A stretch of 64,000 nt of DNA from Diorhabda sublineata (taxonomy: Eukaryota; Arthropoda; Insecta; Coleoptera; Chrysomelidae): positions 3,110,187 to 3,174,186 of the forward strand of contig NC_079474.1 in the NCBI RefSeq assembly GCF_026230105.1, given 5' to 3'. Below, piece after piece: positions 1 through 11,120 of the stretch. Made by a program: the position numbers and the translations under genes. Position 1 is the stretch's first letter; each line of letters opens with the position of its first letter. The notes under the pieces were generated by a model. The model was given only the letters and a program-made list of their open reading frames with translations, made no database searches and was not told the origin of the DNA.

Positions 1-555
1 GGTATTCATACGTCCCCGGGGTGAAGATTACGCAAAACTAAACATATGATATACAAGGAGTACTAAAAATCCACACGAAATTAACAATGTTGAGGTTAGA
101 AATGAAGAACATAGAAGTTTGTCCAATTTTTATTATATTCAAATGTAATCGAGGCGTTTTAGATTCATTGAAGCATTCAAAATGTAATTAATATCAAAAC
201 ATTTCGCCACCAATTTTTTGATGCGTCATATTTGATAATCTACGCTGAAGTAAATAGAAAAAAAGAACTTCTCAACCTAGAAAAAGAGTTGGTGAAAGAA
301 TAGCTAATGATGAAGCGAGTTAATTCATATACTAAACTTCTATCAGCAGAATGAACACTCAAGCAATTTGAAAAAGTGAACAAAAGACAGACATGTGGAT
401 CTCTGGCTTGTTGTGTCCAATACAGATAAGACAGAAGTTACTTATAATGGTCTCTGTGGAAAATTCAGAAACTAAAGAGTGTACAACACTGTTATTAAGC
501 ATTTTGACCAACGGTGTACAATATTTAACAAAAAAAGAAGAATTCTACGTGAAAA
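1..555. other. Unassigned AT-rich sequence
   Basis: I see no convincing exon, repeat or RNA gene here. Short open frames exist but have no domain, and their composition is not protein-like. It could be intronic or intergenic sequence downstream of the Dachsous exon. Confidence 0.4.
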
Positions 556-559
556 TAAA

Positions 560-859
560 CAGTCAGAAGAAGACTTAAGGCAGCTAACCTCAACCCCAGC
601 CCACCGAGCAGTGAGTGGACAGTCAGAAGAAGACTTAAGGCAGCTAACCTCAACCCCAGCCCACCGAGCAGTAAGTGGACAGTCAGAAGAAGACTTAAGG
701 CAGCTAGCCTCAACCCCAGCCCACCGAGCAGTGAGTGGACAGTCAGAAGAAGACTTAAGGCAGCTAATCTGAACCCCAACCCACCGAGCAGTGAGTGGAC
801 AGTCAGAAGAAGACTTAAGGCAGCTAAGCTCAATCCCAGCTCACCGAGCAGCCCAGCCC
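560..859 (+). repeat. 60-bp minisatellite, five exact-period copies
   Basis: Five copies start at 560, 620, 680, 740 and 800, each exactly 60 bp long, and the first three are almost identical. The period is a multiple of three. On the plus strand the unit would encode a 20-residue acidic/basic peptide (QSEEDLRQL followed by a TPAHRAVSG-type segment). Copy four has an in-frame TGA (near 770), so this is not an intact coding repeat now. The minus strand is open across all copies but encodes only a low-complexity Leu/Ala/Gly peptide. Confidence 0.9.
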
Positions 860-1530
860 CTCTACGATTTGCCAGAAAACAAATTAATTGGACGAGGACG
901 AGTCTCAAGGAGACCTAAAGAAGATTCGGCAGTGTTGCACCGTGAATTTTGGAGGTGGTTCCTGGATGGTTTAGGCGGGGATTTCAACGGATGCAAAAAC
1001 CATGTTTGGTTTTTATTGAAACTGTCGGTGATAAGGAGATTAATGGCTAACCGATACATAGGAGAAATTTTAGATTTCGTACAGGATGTCGAAATTGCCT
1101 CGATTTTTTTCTAACGAATGTTCTATAATAGTGTGTGAAAATTTGTGTATTTAGTTCGTTCGGAAACATTGCATCAAAGTTCGATAACTACTTAGACTTT
1201 CTATACATACATAAATACCAAACAAAACAATATACACAGAATTATAAACAAGCCGATAAACTAAACTAATTCGCGCGTGCGAAATCTATGAAAGCAGCGT
1301 AGCTCCGCTTATATGTAAGCGTGCGAGTACTTCGATTCAAAAAGTATCATCTGGGTGAGTGGCAGTGTGTTGGTTTTTCCTAAATCGTGTACCAGGTATA
1401 TCGTAGAGAATTAAGTTAATTTCATGGTTTTAGGATAATAAGAAGTTTCGTAAAAGGAGGTAAATTGGAATTCTCGTGACCAAAGGATTATTGTTTTATT
1501 GAGAAAGTTATACTAATTAGGCAGCCCTAC
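860..1530. other. Non-coding stretch between minisatellite and fold-back element
   Basis: The plus-strand frame from the minisatellite stays open to 1114, but beyond the repeat it matches no family I know. No splice-supported exon is evident. The rest is AT-rich unique sequence. Confidence 0.35.
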
Positions 1531-1532
1531 TA

Positions 1533-3053
1533 TACAGGGTCCTTCACGACGAGCTAGATTGATATGCATACGGGAAAGTACTGCGACTAATGTTCTGAAA
1601 ATTTGCTTGCATGGGTTTTCCGAAATGCTCGTTTCAGCTAAAATAATTTCAAATAACACTTACAGCTTTCGAAATCTGTGAAAACCTTGTCAAAAATTTA
1701 TATAAGGTGCTCAAAAAATGGTGCCGAATTTTGCTATCTAAAAACTTCCAAAACTAAATTTCAGTTTTATGAAACTTCCGGTTAAACTGTTATTTTCAAC
1801 GGATTGCTATAGTTTTTATCAAATTTTTGGAATCTAAGCGAAATTTCAATATAACTTTATATAAGGCATAGTATGCCTAAAGTTCATCATTTTTTTATTA
1901 TTTCACATTTTCGAAATTTTTGGACACATGCAGCCGTCCACTAAAAAACTTATATTTCTAAGTTTAAGTGTGTCAGGTGTAATATTTTTAGGATTTGGAC
2001 AAATAACACTTACAGCTTTCGAAATCTGTGAAAACCTTAACAAAAATTTATATAGGGTGTAGAAGAAAAAGGTGCCGAATTTTGCTATCTAAAAACTGCC
2101 AAAACTAAATTTCAGTTTTCTGAAACCTCCGGTTAAACTGTCATTTTCAACGGATTGCTATAGTTTTTATCAAATTTTTGGAATCTAAGCGAAATTTCAA
2201 TATAACTTTATATAAGGCATAGTATGCCTAAAGTTCACTGTTTTTTAATTATTTCACATTTTCGAAATTTTTGGACACATGCAGCCATCCACTAAAAAAC
2301 TTATATTTCTAAGTTTAAGTGTGTCAGGTGTAATATTTTTAGGATTTGGACAAATAACACTTACAGCTTTCGAAATCTGTGAAAACCTTAACAAAAATTT
2401 ATATAGGGTGTAGAAGAAAAAGGTGCCGAATTTTGCTATCTAAAAACTTTCAAAACTAAATTTCCATTTTCTGAAACTTCCAGTTACACTGTTATTTTGA
2501 ATTTAATAACGCAGTATTCTTAAGTTAAAGCGTAGAATCCGATGGTAAAGAGAAAAATGGGAGCTGCCATTTGAAAAAATTTAGTTTTCGAAATTTTTAA
2601 ATAGCAGTACCTTTTTCTGAACACCCTATATAAATTTTTGTTAAGGTTTTCACAGATTTCGAAACCTGTAAGTGTTTTTTGTCCAAGTCCTAAAAATATA
2701 AGACCTAACTCACTTAAACTTAACTTAAAATATATTTTTTTTATTGGAGGGCTGCATTTGTCCAAAAATTTCCAAAAAGTGAAATAATTAAAAAATGGTG
2801 AGCTTTAGACATATTCTGCTGTTTATAAAGTTGTATTGAAATTTTGCGTAGATTCCAAAAATTTAATAAAAACCACAGAATTCCGTTTAAAATAACGAAG
2901 TTTGGGTCAACTTCCGGTAGTTTCAGAAGACTGAAATTATCTTTGTTGAAACGGGCATTTTGAAAAACTCATGAAAGCAAATTTTCAGAATACTAGTCTT
3001 AGTACTTTCTCGTATGCATATCGATTCAACTCGTCGTGAAGGACCCTGTACAA
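1533..3053. mobile_element. Fold-back DNA element with long terminal inverted repeats and internal 350-bp duplication
   Basis: The left end carries CAGGGTCCTTCACGACGAG (about 1536-1554). The right end carries its reverse complement (about 3032-3050). Each end sits next to a TA, which suggests a TA target-site duplication. The inverted similarity continues far inward: segments around 2575-3000 are a diverged reverse complement of 1560-2000. Between the arms a segment is duplicated in tandem, with the same 'aaataacacttacag' block at 1651, 2001 and 2352 (period about 350 bp). No transposase is visible, so this is a non-autonomous fold-back or MITE-like element. It lies just downstream of the splice donor of the Dachsous exon, that is, inside its intron. 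Confidence 0.75.
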
Positions 3054-3137
3054 ATGTCCTGTAAAAAATCTAATAATCAACATGATATGAAAGATACGAG
3101 AGATTTAGAATAAAAGAATGTGTAAACAAAAACATAC

Positions 3138-4868
3138 CTTTAAAATGCATCGCCCTTTGGGTTCGTTCTCCGCCACGGACACGTTATAAAAGCTTTGATC
3201 GAAGATAGGCTCGTTGTCATTAACATCATGAATAGTCACTAACACTGTCGCCGATGAAGACAACGGCGGAAAACCGTTATCCGTAGCCACTACTATCAAT
3301 TTAGGCACTGGATCAGTTTCACAATCGACATGAGTGCGCGTAGTCACTAAACCACTTCTAGCATCGATACGGAACCATCCCGAATGCGTATCCGGAGTAT
3401 CGAGAAGAGAATAACTAATAGCACTATTATTACCTTCATCTTTATCGACGGCGATAACTTGTAAAACCGACGTACCCGGATCCGAAACTTCCATAACGTT
3501 CGCCTTATAAACATCCTGATCGAATTCTGGAGCGTTATCATTTATATCCGTTACTTGTAGATCGATGGTTCTTGTAGCTCGAAGAGGAGGATTACCGTTA
3601 TCGGTGGCTTCGACATTCAAAGTATAATTAGGTTTCAATTCTCTATCTAAAGGTAGAGATACTATAACCAAATATATTATATTGTCTCTGGTGGTTAGAC
3701 CAAAGTGACCGTCGCCTCCTGAAAGTGTAACGTTAACGTCGGAATAATCGGTTTTCGAATCGGGATCGTGGACGCTTATCCTCGCTACGAATTCGCCAGG
3801 TTGAGCCGATTCGCTTATTTTCGGAGTAGCGTCGTCGCTCAAAAATATAACATTTATAGTCGGTTGGTTATCGTTAACGTCAGTCACTTTTATCGAAACG
3901 AAAGCCGTCGTTTCTTGCGGTTGTAAACCGTGATCCTTAGCAACTATTACCAATTCGTGCAATTCCTTCAATTCGAAATCCAGAGGTTTATTAACGTGAA
4001 TTAAACCGGTAGAAGAATCGATTCGAAACATATTATCTTTATCGCTTTGTCTTCTATTGATGAAATATTCAATTTGTGCGTTTTCATCGGCATCGGCATC
4101 GGTAGCTGTTACTTTTAACACGCTAGTACCGATCGTAGCGTTTTCTTGTATACTAGCGAAGTATCTGCTCTGATTAAACACCGGCGGATTATCGTTGACG
4201 TCTTGTATGGTTATATTAACTGTCATCTCGCCTCTTAGAGGCGGCGTACCTCCATCTAACGCTTCAATTATTAAAGTATAAGAATCTGTTGTTTCTCTAT
4301 CTAATACGCCGTTGATTTGTAGATCTAAATAAAGAACACCATCGCGTTCTCTATGAGACGATAGTCTAAAAGCGTTATTTATATTTCCCGAAACTATATT
4401 ATACTTTTGCGTGTTGTAAATATCGAGATCTAGATCGCGTGCTGGATGTAACGTTCTTTTAACATCTCTAGGAGTATTTTCCGGAAATTCTATATCCATC
4501 ACAGCCACTGGAAACGTAGGAGCATTATCGTTTTCGTCTAAAACCTTAACAATAACTTCGACGTTGTTACCGCTCACTATCGATATCGCTACCAAGGAAT
4601 AACTAGCTCTCGTTTCTCGATCCAAAGGTACTTTAGTTCGTATTTCTCCCGTATTATGATCGATGGATAGATCTGTTTCTACGGTGCTTGTCACGGGTAC
4701 TATTAAATAAGGAGGACCGCTGTCGGGTGACGCACCGTCGCCTATGAAATCGATTCTTGTTCCTACTGGTACTCCTTCGGATATTTCGAGCTGGCGGACG
4801 TGTTCGGCTCCTGTTGCCGCTAGGATTAACAGGTTTGCCAACCACACTACCGCTTTTATCGGGATCAT
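3138..4868 (-). CDS. ds: Dachsous protocadherin, signal-peptide exon (partial gene)
   Basis: This is the amino-terminal part of the giant protocadherin Dachsous, the ligand of Fat in planar cell polarity and Hippo growth control. The exon is minus-strand. An acceptor (TTTCGCAG) ends at 4890, the ATG is at 4868-4866, and the donor AAG|GTATG ends the exon at 3138 in phase 0, giving 577 codons. A signal peptide (VVWLANLLILAATGA) is followed by about five cadherin repeats. Each repeat closes with a calcium motif: DENDNAP, DVNDNPP, DVNDNQP, DINDNAP and DVNDNEP. A sixth repeat starts with FYNVSVAENEPKG. The fourth repeat (sequence around ISESAQPGEFVARISV) matches what I know of insect Dachsous, which separates it from Fat and other protocadherins. 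A TTG nine bases upstream is in frame but the ATG is the natural start. The remaining exons, including the transmembrane and cytoplasmic parts, are outside the window on the low-coordinate side. Confidence 0.88.
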
Positions 4869-4997
4869 CTTCGTCAACGTTCACACATTCTGCGAAAGTA
4901 AAATAAATTTAATATACGTAATAAGAAGTAGATGGAATGTTTTGTGGAAAATGTTTTTAATAAGAAGATACGACTTTGAGGAAGATGTGTCGATAAT

Positions 4998-5085
4998 GAA
5001 GATGATCTTCAAAGATTATTTAATACCTTCAACTTCAAAGGAAAAATAAAAAACTTGGAACTGACATGACCAGTTATGAAGACGT
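4998..5085 (+). repeat. Left copy of ~90-bp direct repeat bounding satellite block 1
   Basis: The segment (gatgatcttcaaagattatt to ttatgaagacgtag) reappears with a few differences at about 7418-7510, immediately after the satellite block. The two copies therefore frame the array as imperfect direct repeats. Confidence 0.7.
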
Positions 5086-5590
5086 AGCGGCTACTCGGGT
5101 TTTATTTCTGATCCAGCGTTGATGTTTTTTGATATTTTTATTAATAAATATCCTCATCGCAAATTCCTGCAAAGCAACTAGGTTTCCTTTCTGAACTAGC
5201 ATTGATATCTCTGTATGTCGATACATATTCATATCGCAAATTCCTGCAGTGCAAACCTGGAACTGGGTTTCGTTTCTGAGCTAGTATTGATGTCTCTATA
5301 TTTCCATACAAATCTTTAACGCAAATTTCCGAAGTAGCACCCTGGTTTTCGTTTCTAAACCCGCCATTCATTACTAGAGGAATTGTTGAGATCAAATAAC
5401 ACAGAACGACTCACAAAATTGGCCAATAGATGTATTATAAGTCATCAGAGGCTATATAACTGGATATAAATTTCATTAACACTTAATAAATGTCTAATAA
5501 AATAGCAATCGTGAGCAAATTGACTAAAAGAATGTAAATATTCTGATTATTAATAAAAGTTTGTCATAAAAAACTGAAAATTTCTGCACT
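5086..5590 (+). repeat. Diverged satellite units plus shared 200-bp spacer (copy 1)
   Basis: The region 5100-5395 is made of degenerate versions of the 80-bp half-units found in the adjoining array. The following 5395-5590 is a unique-looking spacer repeated nearly intact at about 10930-11130, before the second array. Diverged border units beside a homogeneous core are the usual structure of satellite blocks. Confidence 0.75.
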
Positions 5591-7390
5591 GGCAACTTGG
5601 ATTTTGGTTTTAAGCCAGCTTTCATGTTTTTAAACGTTTATCAACAAATATACGTATCGCAAATTCCTGTGAGAGAACTGGGTTTCGTTTCTGAGCTACT
5701 ATTTGAAGTCTCTGTACGTCGATACGTATTCATATCGCAAATTCCTGCAGTGGCAAGCGTAGATTTCGTTTTTAAGCCAGGGATCATGTTTTTAAACGTT
5801 TATCAGCAAATATACGTATCGCAAATTCCTGTGAGGGAACTGGGTTTCGTTTCTGAGCTACTATTTGAAGTCTCTGTATGTCGATACGTATTCATATCGC
5901 AAATTCCTGCAATGGCAAGCGTAGATTTCGTTTTTAAGCCAGGGATCATGTTTTTAAACGTTTATCAACAAATATACGTATCGCAAATTCCTGTGAGAGA
6001 ACTGGGTTTCGTTTCTGAGCTACTATTTGAAGTCTCTGTACGTCGATACGTATTCATATCGCAAATTCCTGCAGTGGCAAGCGTAGATTTCGTTTTTAAG
6101 CCAGGGATCATGTTTTTAAACGTTTATCAGTAAATATACGTATCGGAAATTCCCGCAAGGAAACTGGGTTTCGTTTCTGAGCAACTATTGAAGTCTCTGT
6201 ATGTCGATACGTATTCATATCGCAAATTCCTGCAATGGCAAGCGTAGATTTCGTTTTTAAGCCAGGGATCATGTTTTTAAACGTTTATCAGTAAATATAC
6301 GTATCGCAAATTCCTGCAAGGAAACTGGGTTTCGTTTCTGAGCTACTATTTGAAGTCTCTGTATGTCGATACGTATTCATATCGCAAATTCCTGAAGTGG
6401 CAAGCGTAGATTTCGTTTTTAAGCCAGGGATCATGTTTTTAAACGTTTATCAGTAAATATACGTATCGGAAATTCCCGCAAGGAAACTGGGTTTCGTTTC
6501 TGAGCAACTATTGATGTCTCTGTATGTCGATACGTATTCATATCGCAAATTCCTGCAGTGGCAAGCGTAGATTTCGTTTTTAAGCCAGGGATCAAGTTTT
6601 TAAACGTTTATCAGTAAATATACGTATCGCAAATTCCTGTGAGGGAACTGGGTTTCGTTTCTGAGCTACTATTTGAAGTCTCTGTATGTCGATACGTATT
6701 CATATCGCAAATTCCTGCAGTGGCAAGCGTAGATTTCGTTTTTAAGCCAGGGATCATGTTTTTAAACGTTTATCAGTAAATATACGTATCGCAAATTCCT
6801 GTGAGGGAACTGGGTTTCGTTTCTGAGCTACTATTTGAAGTCTCTGTACGTCGATACGTATTCATATCGCAAATTCCTGCAGTGGCAAGCGTAGATTTCG
6901 TTTTTAAGCCAGGGATCATGTTTTTAAACGTTTATCAGTAAATATACGTATCGCAAATTCCTGTGAGGGAACTTGGTTTCGTTTCTGAGCTACTATTTGA
7001 AGTCTCTGTACGTCGATACATATTCATATCGCAAATTCCTGCAGTGGCAAGCGTAGATTTCGTTTTTAAGCCAGGGATCATGTTTTTAAACGTTTATCAG
7101 TAAATATACGTATCGCAAATTCCTGTGAGGGAACTTGGTTTCGTTTCTGAGCTACTATTTGAAGTCTCTGTATGTCGATACGTATTCATATCGCAAATTC
7201 CTGCAGTGGCAAGCGTAGATTTCGTTTTTAAGCCAGGGATCATGTTTTTAAACGTTTATCAGTAAATATACGTATCGCAAATTCCTGTGAGGGAACTTGG
7301 TTTCGTTTCTGAGCTACTATTTGAAGTCTCTGTATGTCGATACGTATTCATATCGCAAATTCCTGCAGTGGTAAGACTAGATTTCGTTTA
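5590..7390 (+). repeat. 162-bp satellite array, block 1 (about 11 copies)
   Basis: The marker 'catatcgcaaattcctg' recurs at 5731, 5893, 6055, 6216 and 6378, giving spacings of 162, 162, 161 and 162. Each unit is a dimer of two related ~80-bp halves: one contains 'tttaagccagggatcatg', the other 'tttctgagctactatttg', and both begin with 'atcg(c/g)aaattcctg'. Because 162 is a multiple of three, a 178-codon plus-strand frame runs through part of the array. It breaks where units are 161 bp, so I read it as a chance frame. Confidence 0.93.
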
Positions 7391-7417
7391 CAAGCCAGCG
7401 ATCATGTTTTTTAACGT

Positions 7418-7510
7418 GAAGATGATCAAAGATTATTCAATATCTTCAAATTCAAAGGAAAATTTAAAAAAAAAACTTGACCTGACATAACCGGTTATGG
7501 AGACGTAGAA
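7418..7510 (+). repeat. Right copy of ~90-bp direct repeat bounding satellite block 1
   Basis: This matches 4998-5085 with small insertions and substitutions. It marks the right edge of block 1. Confidence 0.7.
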
Positions 7511-7689
7511 GACGAGGTATGAAGACAAGTAGTTGGAGCAAATAAGATCGCGGGATGTCTTCAGAAAGTAGTATGACGAAATAAAGAAGACAAGAAACAA
7601 AGGTACGACAATAGACTGAGAAATTTGGCAAAGATAAATCTCCAATTGGAACACGGAGTAGAGGTCGACCATGAAAGAGTTGGAGTGAT

Positions 7690-7800
7690 AATCTAGAGCC
7701 AGGATAAGAAAAGATATCGAAGAAGAAACAGGCTTTCATATTTGCCAACAAAAACTAGTCTAACGGGGCCAAATGGGGACTATATGGTGGGTGTTCAATC
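7690..7800 (-). pseudogene. Mariner transposase relic (catalytic-motif fragment)
   Basis: The reverse strand around 7755-7795 reads HPPYSPHLAPLD followed by a stop. This matches the conserved PPYSPDLAPxD block around the last catalytic aspartate of mariner transposases, with the first Asp changed to His. Little else is recognisable, so it is a short, old fragment. Confidence 0.5.
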
Positions 7801-10190
7801 ACACAGATTCTAGCGAAACGCTCTGCTGAAAGATGATCATTTCAATAGAAGTTTTGTTACTTGAAAAATGGAAATGATTGGATGAAGAGCAATAACCAGA
7901 GCAAATGAAAGTCGATTAAGGAGTAAAATCTTGTTCTGGTAGAATTATGTATTTCGGAAACATTCCAGATGGTCCGAGCTATGAATTTCAACGCGTATAG
8001 TGGATAGCTGTTGCCAAAAAAGGTTAGATCATTATGATACCAGGAAGATCTATATTTTTGTAATTAAAAGATGATGATTTTGTAATTAAAGTGATAAACA
8101 TTGATGAGGTTTTGATTATTTTCATTATTCTACAATGCACGACTATGATATTACCCAAAAAATTTAAAAAATGAATTAATACTGTCATTGAATAGGTTAT
8201 TAATGACAGTTTTTTCTTTAGAGTTAATTCAATGACTTTTGCTTTACCTTAACTTCAACACCAACAAAACTCTATGACTAAATACCATGGAAGTAAGAAA
8301 TTTTACATTTGAAATTTCAAAATTTCACGATTTGGTTGTAATACCGACGATGATATTAATGAAATTATAGAATCAAACAAAATCTAACTTCTTGTACTAG
8401 CTTTGATTCCTCTGTATCTAGCTCTATAAGTTTATTGAATCTTTCAAATATTATTATTATTTTTTACATCTTAATTAAGCAGCTGTTTCATTAATTAACG
8501 GTTTGAAAAATGTCTCTTAGATATTATACAGGACGTCTTTCTTAAAATTATAAAATTGACCATTAGGGAGGAGCTGCTTCAAAATTTTGGTATTGCGAAA
8601 CAATACCAGGTAAAATATTTCACAGATTTTGATACCAGGCATCAATTACATCTCGAAAGTTTCACAAAATGGAGTAGATAATTTTTTTCACGCTTCATTT
8701 CATCTATTGTTATTTTTGGCGCCTAATTTTCTCGCTATACAAACAGAGCGCCTTTTCAAAATAATAAAAGGACTAAGGTCGACATCTACCTGGCCTTCTT
8801 GGGTATTATGCTTAAGTCAACTGTGATAATTAGATTATGCTGGTTTTCGAGAATTTTTTACCTATATAATACTGATAAAAAATCTTAAGTAAATAAATCA
8901 ATTTACTTAAAATGTAATAATATTAAATCAGCATTAAGATAAACAAACTTACGAGGGTTTATATCAACATTAACAACGATTCACTCTCGATAACATCTTT
9001 GATTATTTTGTCACTGATTTAATTCTTCTATTATCTTTCAAATCGTTTCATAACCTCAAAAAACATTTACCCACATAAACGTATCATTAGAATTGAAGAA
9101 ATTCATTCTGAAGAAGATGGAATTTCTAAAACTAAGTTGTGGTCTTTAAAGAGACGTTATTTCGCTTCTATTCATAGATCTCCCGTATAAAATTCTCTAA
9201 TTAACGAGAAGTTTTAATTATAGAAATCATAGAAAGACTTAGGACGTGAAGGAGACAACACGGACTGCAGGAAAGAAAAATAAAGTCTCAGTTAAGAAGA
9301 AGAATCTTTGAGTGGTTCTGAACACATCGTTACAATATTAGAAGTTCAAAGAACACGGAAATACCCATCAACTCCATCATCTGAACTCCATCAAGTGAAT
9401 TAAGATGAATCGAAAATGAAGTAAGCAAATAGATAAACCCAAAACCAGTCCAACTCTCAGAGTATTCTTGAAATTAAATAAAAAGAAAATGTGATGGTTA
9501 TAGAAAAAGTTTGTCAACAACAACAGCCAATTTATTACCATATAAATGATCGTATTTAATAAAATATCAATGGGGTAGATGATTTTGGATTTGAAATGGT
9601 GGAAACTGGACTGGAAAAACAACCATTCGTCAACAAAAATTCACTTAGATAGTTCCGCTACCTTCCCCAAATTAAGAGAGTATTAAGAAGAAGAACACCC
9701 CCCAAAAAAGACACATATACACACTTGCCATAATAACCAGAACAAAAGCGCTACTATCTTCTGTAAAAACATGCTCCGCAACTTCCGAAGATGTGTTGTC
9801 GATCTTTAGGTTTGTTTATAATAGTTTCCCAAATTCTTCAAACGTGCATTTCCATTAATTTTCAAGCATTACTTGTACTTGTACACCGTCCGAGAAAAAT
9901 TTCTAAAGTTTTTAAGGTTATGTTTATAAATATATGATTTAAAATACTCATTTGTAGCTCAAAATAACGATCAATTGAGACATTATTGTTTAAAAAAATT
10001 ATTTTCAAACTGTAATTCGGTTACCTTTCGGATCAATTGAAATAAATGAATGTATGTACCTGTAATTAATTATATTTTCTCACTTAAAAGTAATCCAAAA
10101 AGAACATAGGAGCACAATTTAATAGCAACACACACAATTTATCACGAATTAAATGTAATCCAGACTATTTTTGATACTTTCGGTGCAAAA
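7800..10190. other. AT-rich sequence without recognised genes
   Basis: No exon with splice sites, RNA gene or organised repeat was found. By position it may be the first intron or upstream region of Dachsous. A short imperfect inverted repeat lies around 8180-8225 (the 'aatactgtcattgaat' area). Confidence 0.35.
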
Positions 10191-10194
10191 TAAA

Positions 10195-10450
10195 AACAAG
10201 TAGAACTGTCGCGGACGAAAAAACCTCGCGGGCTATTCTCGGTCTCGATATTCGAGATGAACTGAGCTGGTGGTGAGTGCCACGGCCCCCACTGCATTCC
10301 AAGACACCTCTCCGTGCCCCTCTACCTGTCTCGATGGACCGAAAGAGTATACAGGTACGGCGGCAAGTTTAAAACAGGGACTGTTCTAGTCGCTCATTGT
10401 CTGGGTAACAGAAACACTCTATTGTCTTGTCTATTCGCGGCTCATTTGTT
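10195..10450 (-). promoter_or_regulatory. CpG-rich island, candidate promoter/5' non-coding exon
   Basis: The stretch is clearly richer in G+C and CpG than its surroundings (gtcgcgg, cctcgcggg, ggcggcaag and similar). It lies about 5.4 kb upstream of the Dachsous signal-peptide exon on the same transcriptional side. That exon starts with a splice acceptor, so at least one upstream 5' exon must exist. This island is the best candidate in the window, but the link is positional only. Confidence 0.35.
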
Positions 10451-10539
10451 GATGAGCGCACACAAAAATACGCAATAATATTTTCATAATAAGGAGTCGC
10501 TATAAATTTATTCCCACTACATCAGCGGCAACTCGAGTT

Positions 10540-11120
10540 TTGATTTCAAGCCCTAACGTACGTCGACAAATATTATTGCAACAAATTCTTGCAGTGGCAA
10601 CACGGGTTTTCTTTTTGACCCAGCGTTGATGTTTTTTAATATGTTTATTAATAAATATCCTTAATCCAAAATCCTGCAAAGCAACTGGGTTTCGTTTCTG
10701 AACTGGCATTGATGTCTCTGTATGTCGATATATATTCTTATCCCAAATTCCTGTAGTGGCAGCCTGGGTTTGGTTTTAGAACCACCGTTGATGTTTATAA
10801 ATGAATATTCCTATCGCAAAATCCTGTAAAGCAGCTGGGTTTCTATATGTCGATAAAAATCTCTATCGCAAATTTCTGTAGTGCCACCCTGGTTTTCGTT
10901 TCTAAGCCCGTCATTCACTACTAGAGAAATTGTTAATATCAAAAAACACAGAAAAACTTGGCCACTAGACCTATTATGAGGCAACTGAGGCTACATTGCT
11001 GGATATAAATCTCATCAAAACTTAATAAATGTCTAATTAAATAGCAATCGCGAGCAAATTAACTGAAAGAATGTAAATATTCTGATTATTAATAAAAGGT
11101 TGTCATAAAAAAATTGAAAA
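10540..11120 (+). repeat. Diverged satellite border and shared spacer (copy 2)
   Basis: The segment repeats the organisation of 5086-5590: degenerate half-units (10560-10930), then the same 'ggatataaatctcatcaaaac' type spacer to about 11120. The pair shows that a composite block larger than the satellite was duplicated. Confidence 0.75.

Noticed and set aside
525..908. 127-codon minus-strand frame over the 60-bp minisatellite
   Set aside because: A low-complexity Leu/Ala/Gly peptide produced by the repeat; no start context, domain or splice support.
5597..6133. 178-codon plus-strand open frame with 54-residue repeats
   Set aside because: It follows automatically from the 162-bp satellite period, breaks where a unit is 161 bp, and has no equivalent in block 2.
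560..7390. CRISPR-like regular repeats
   Set aside because: Copies are contiguous tandem repeats without unique spacers, in an intron-bearing eukaryotic genome.
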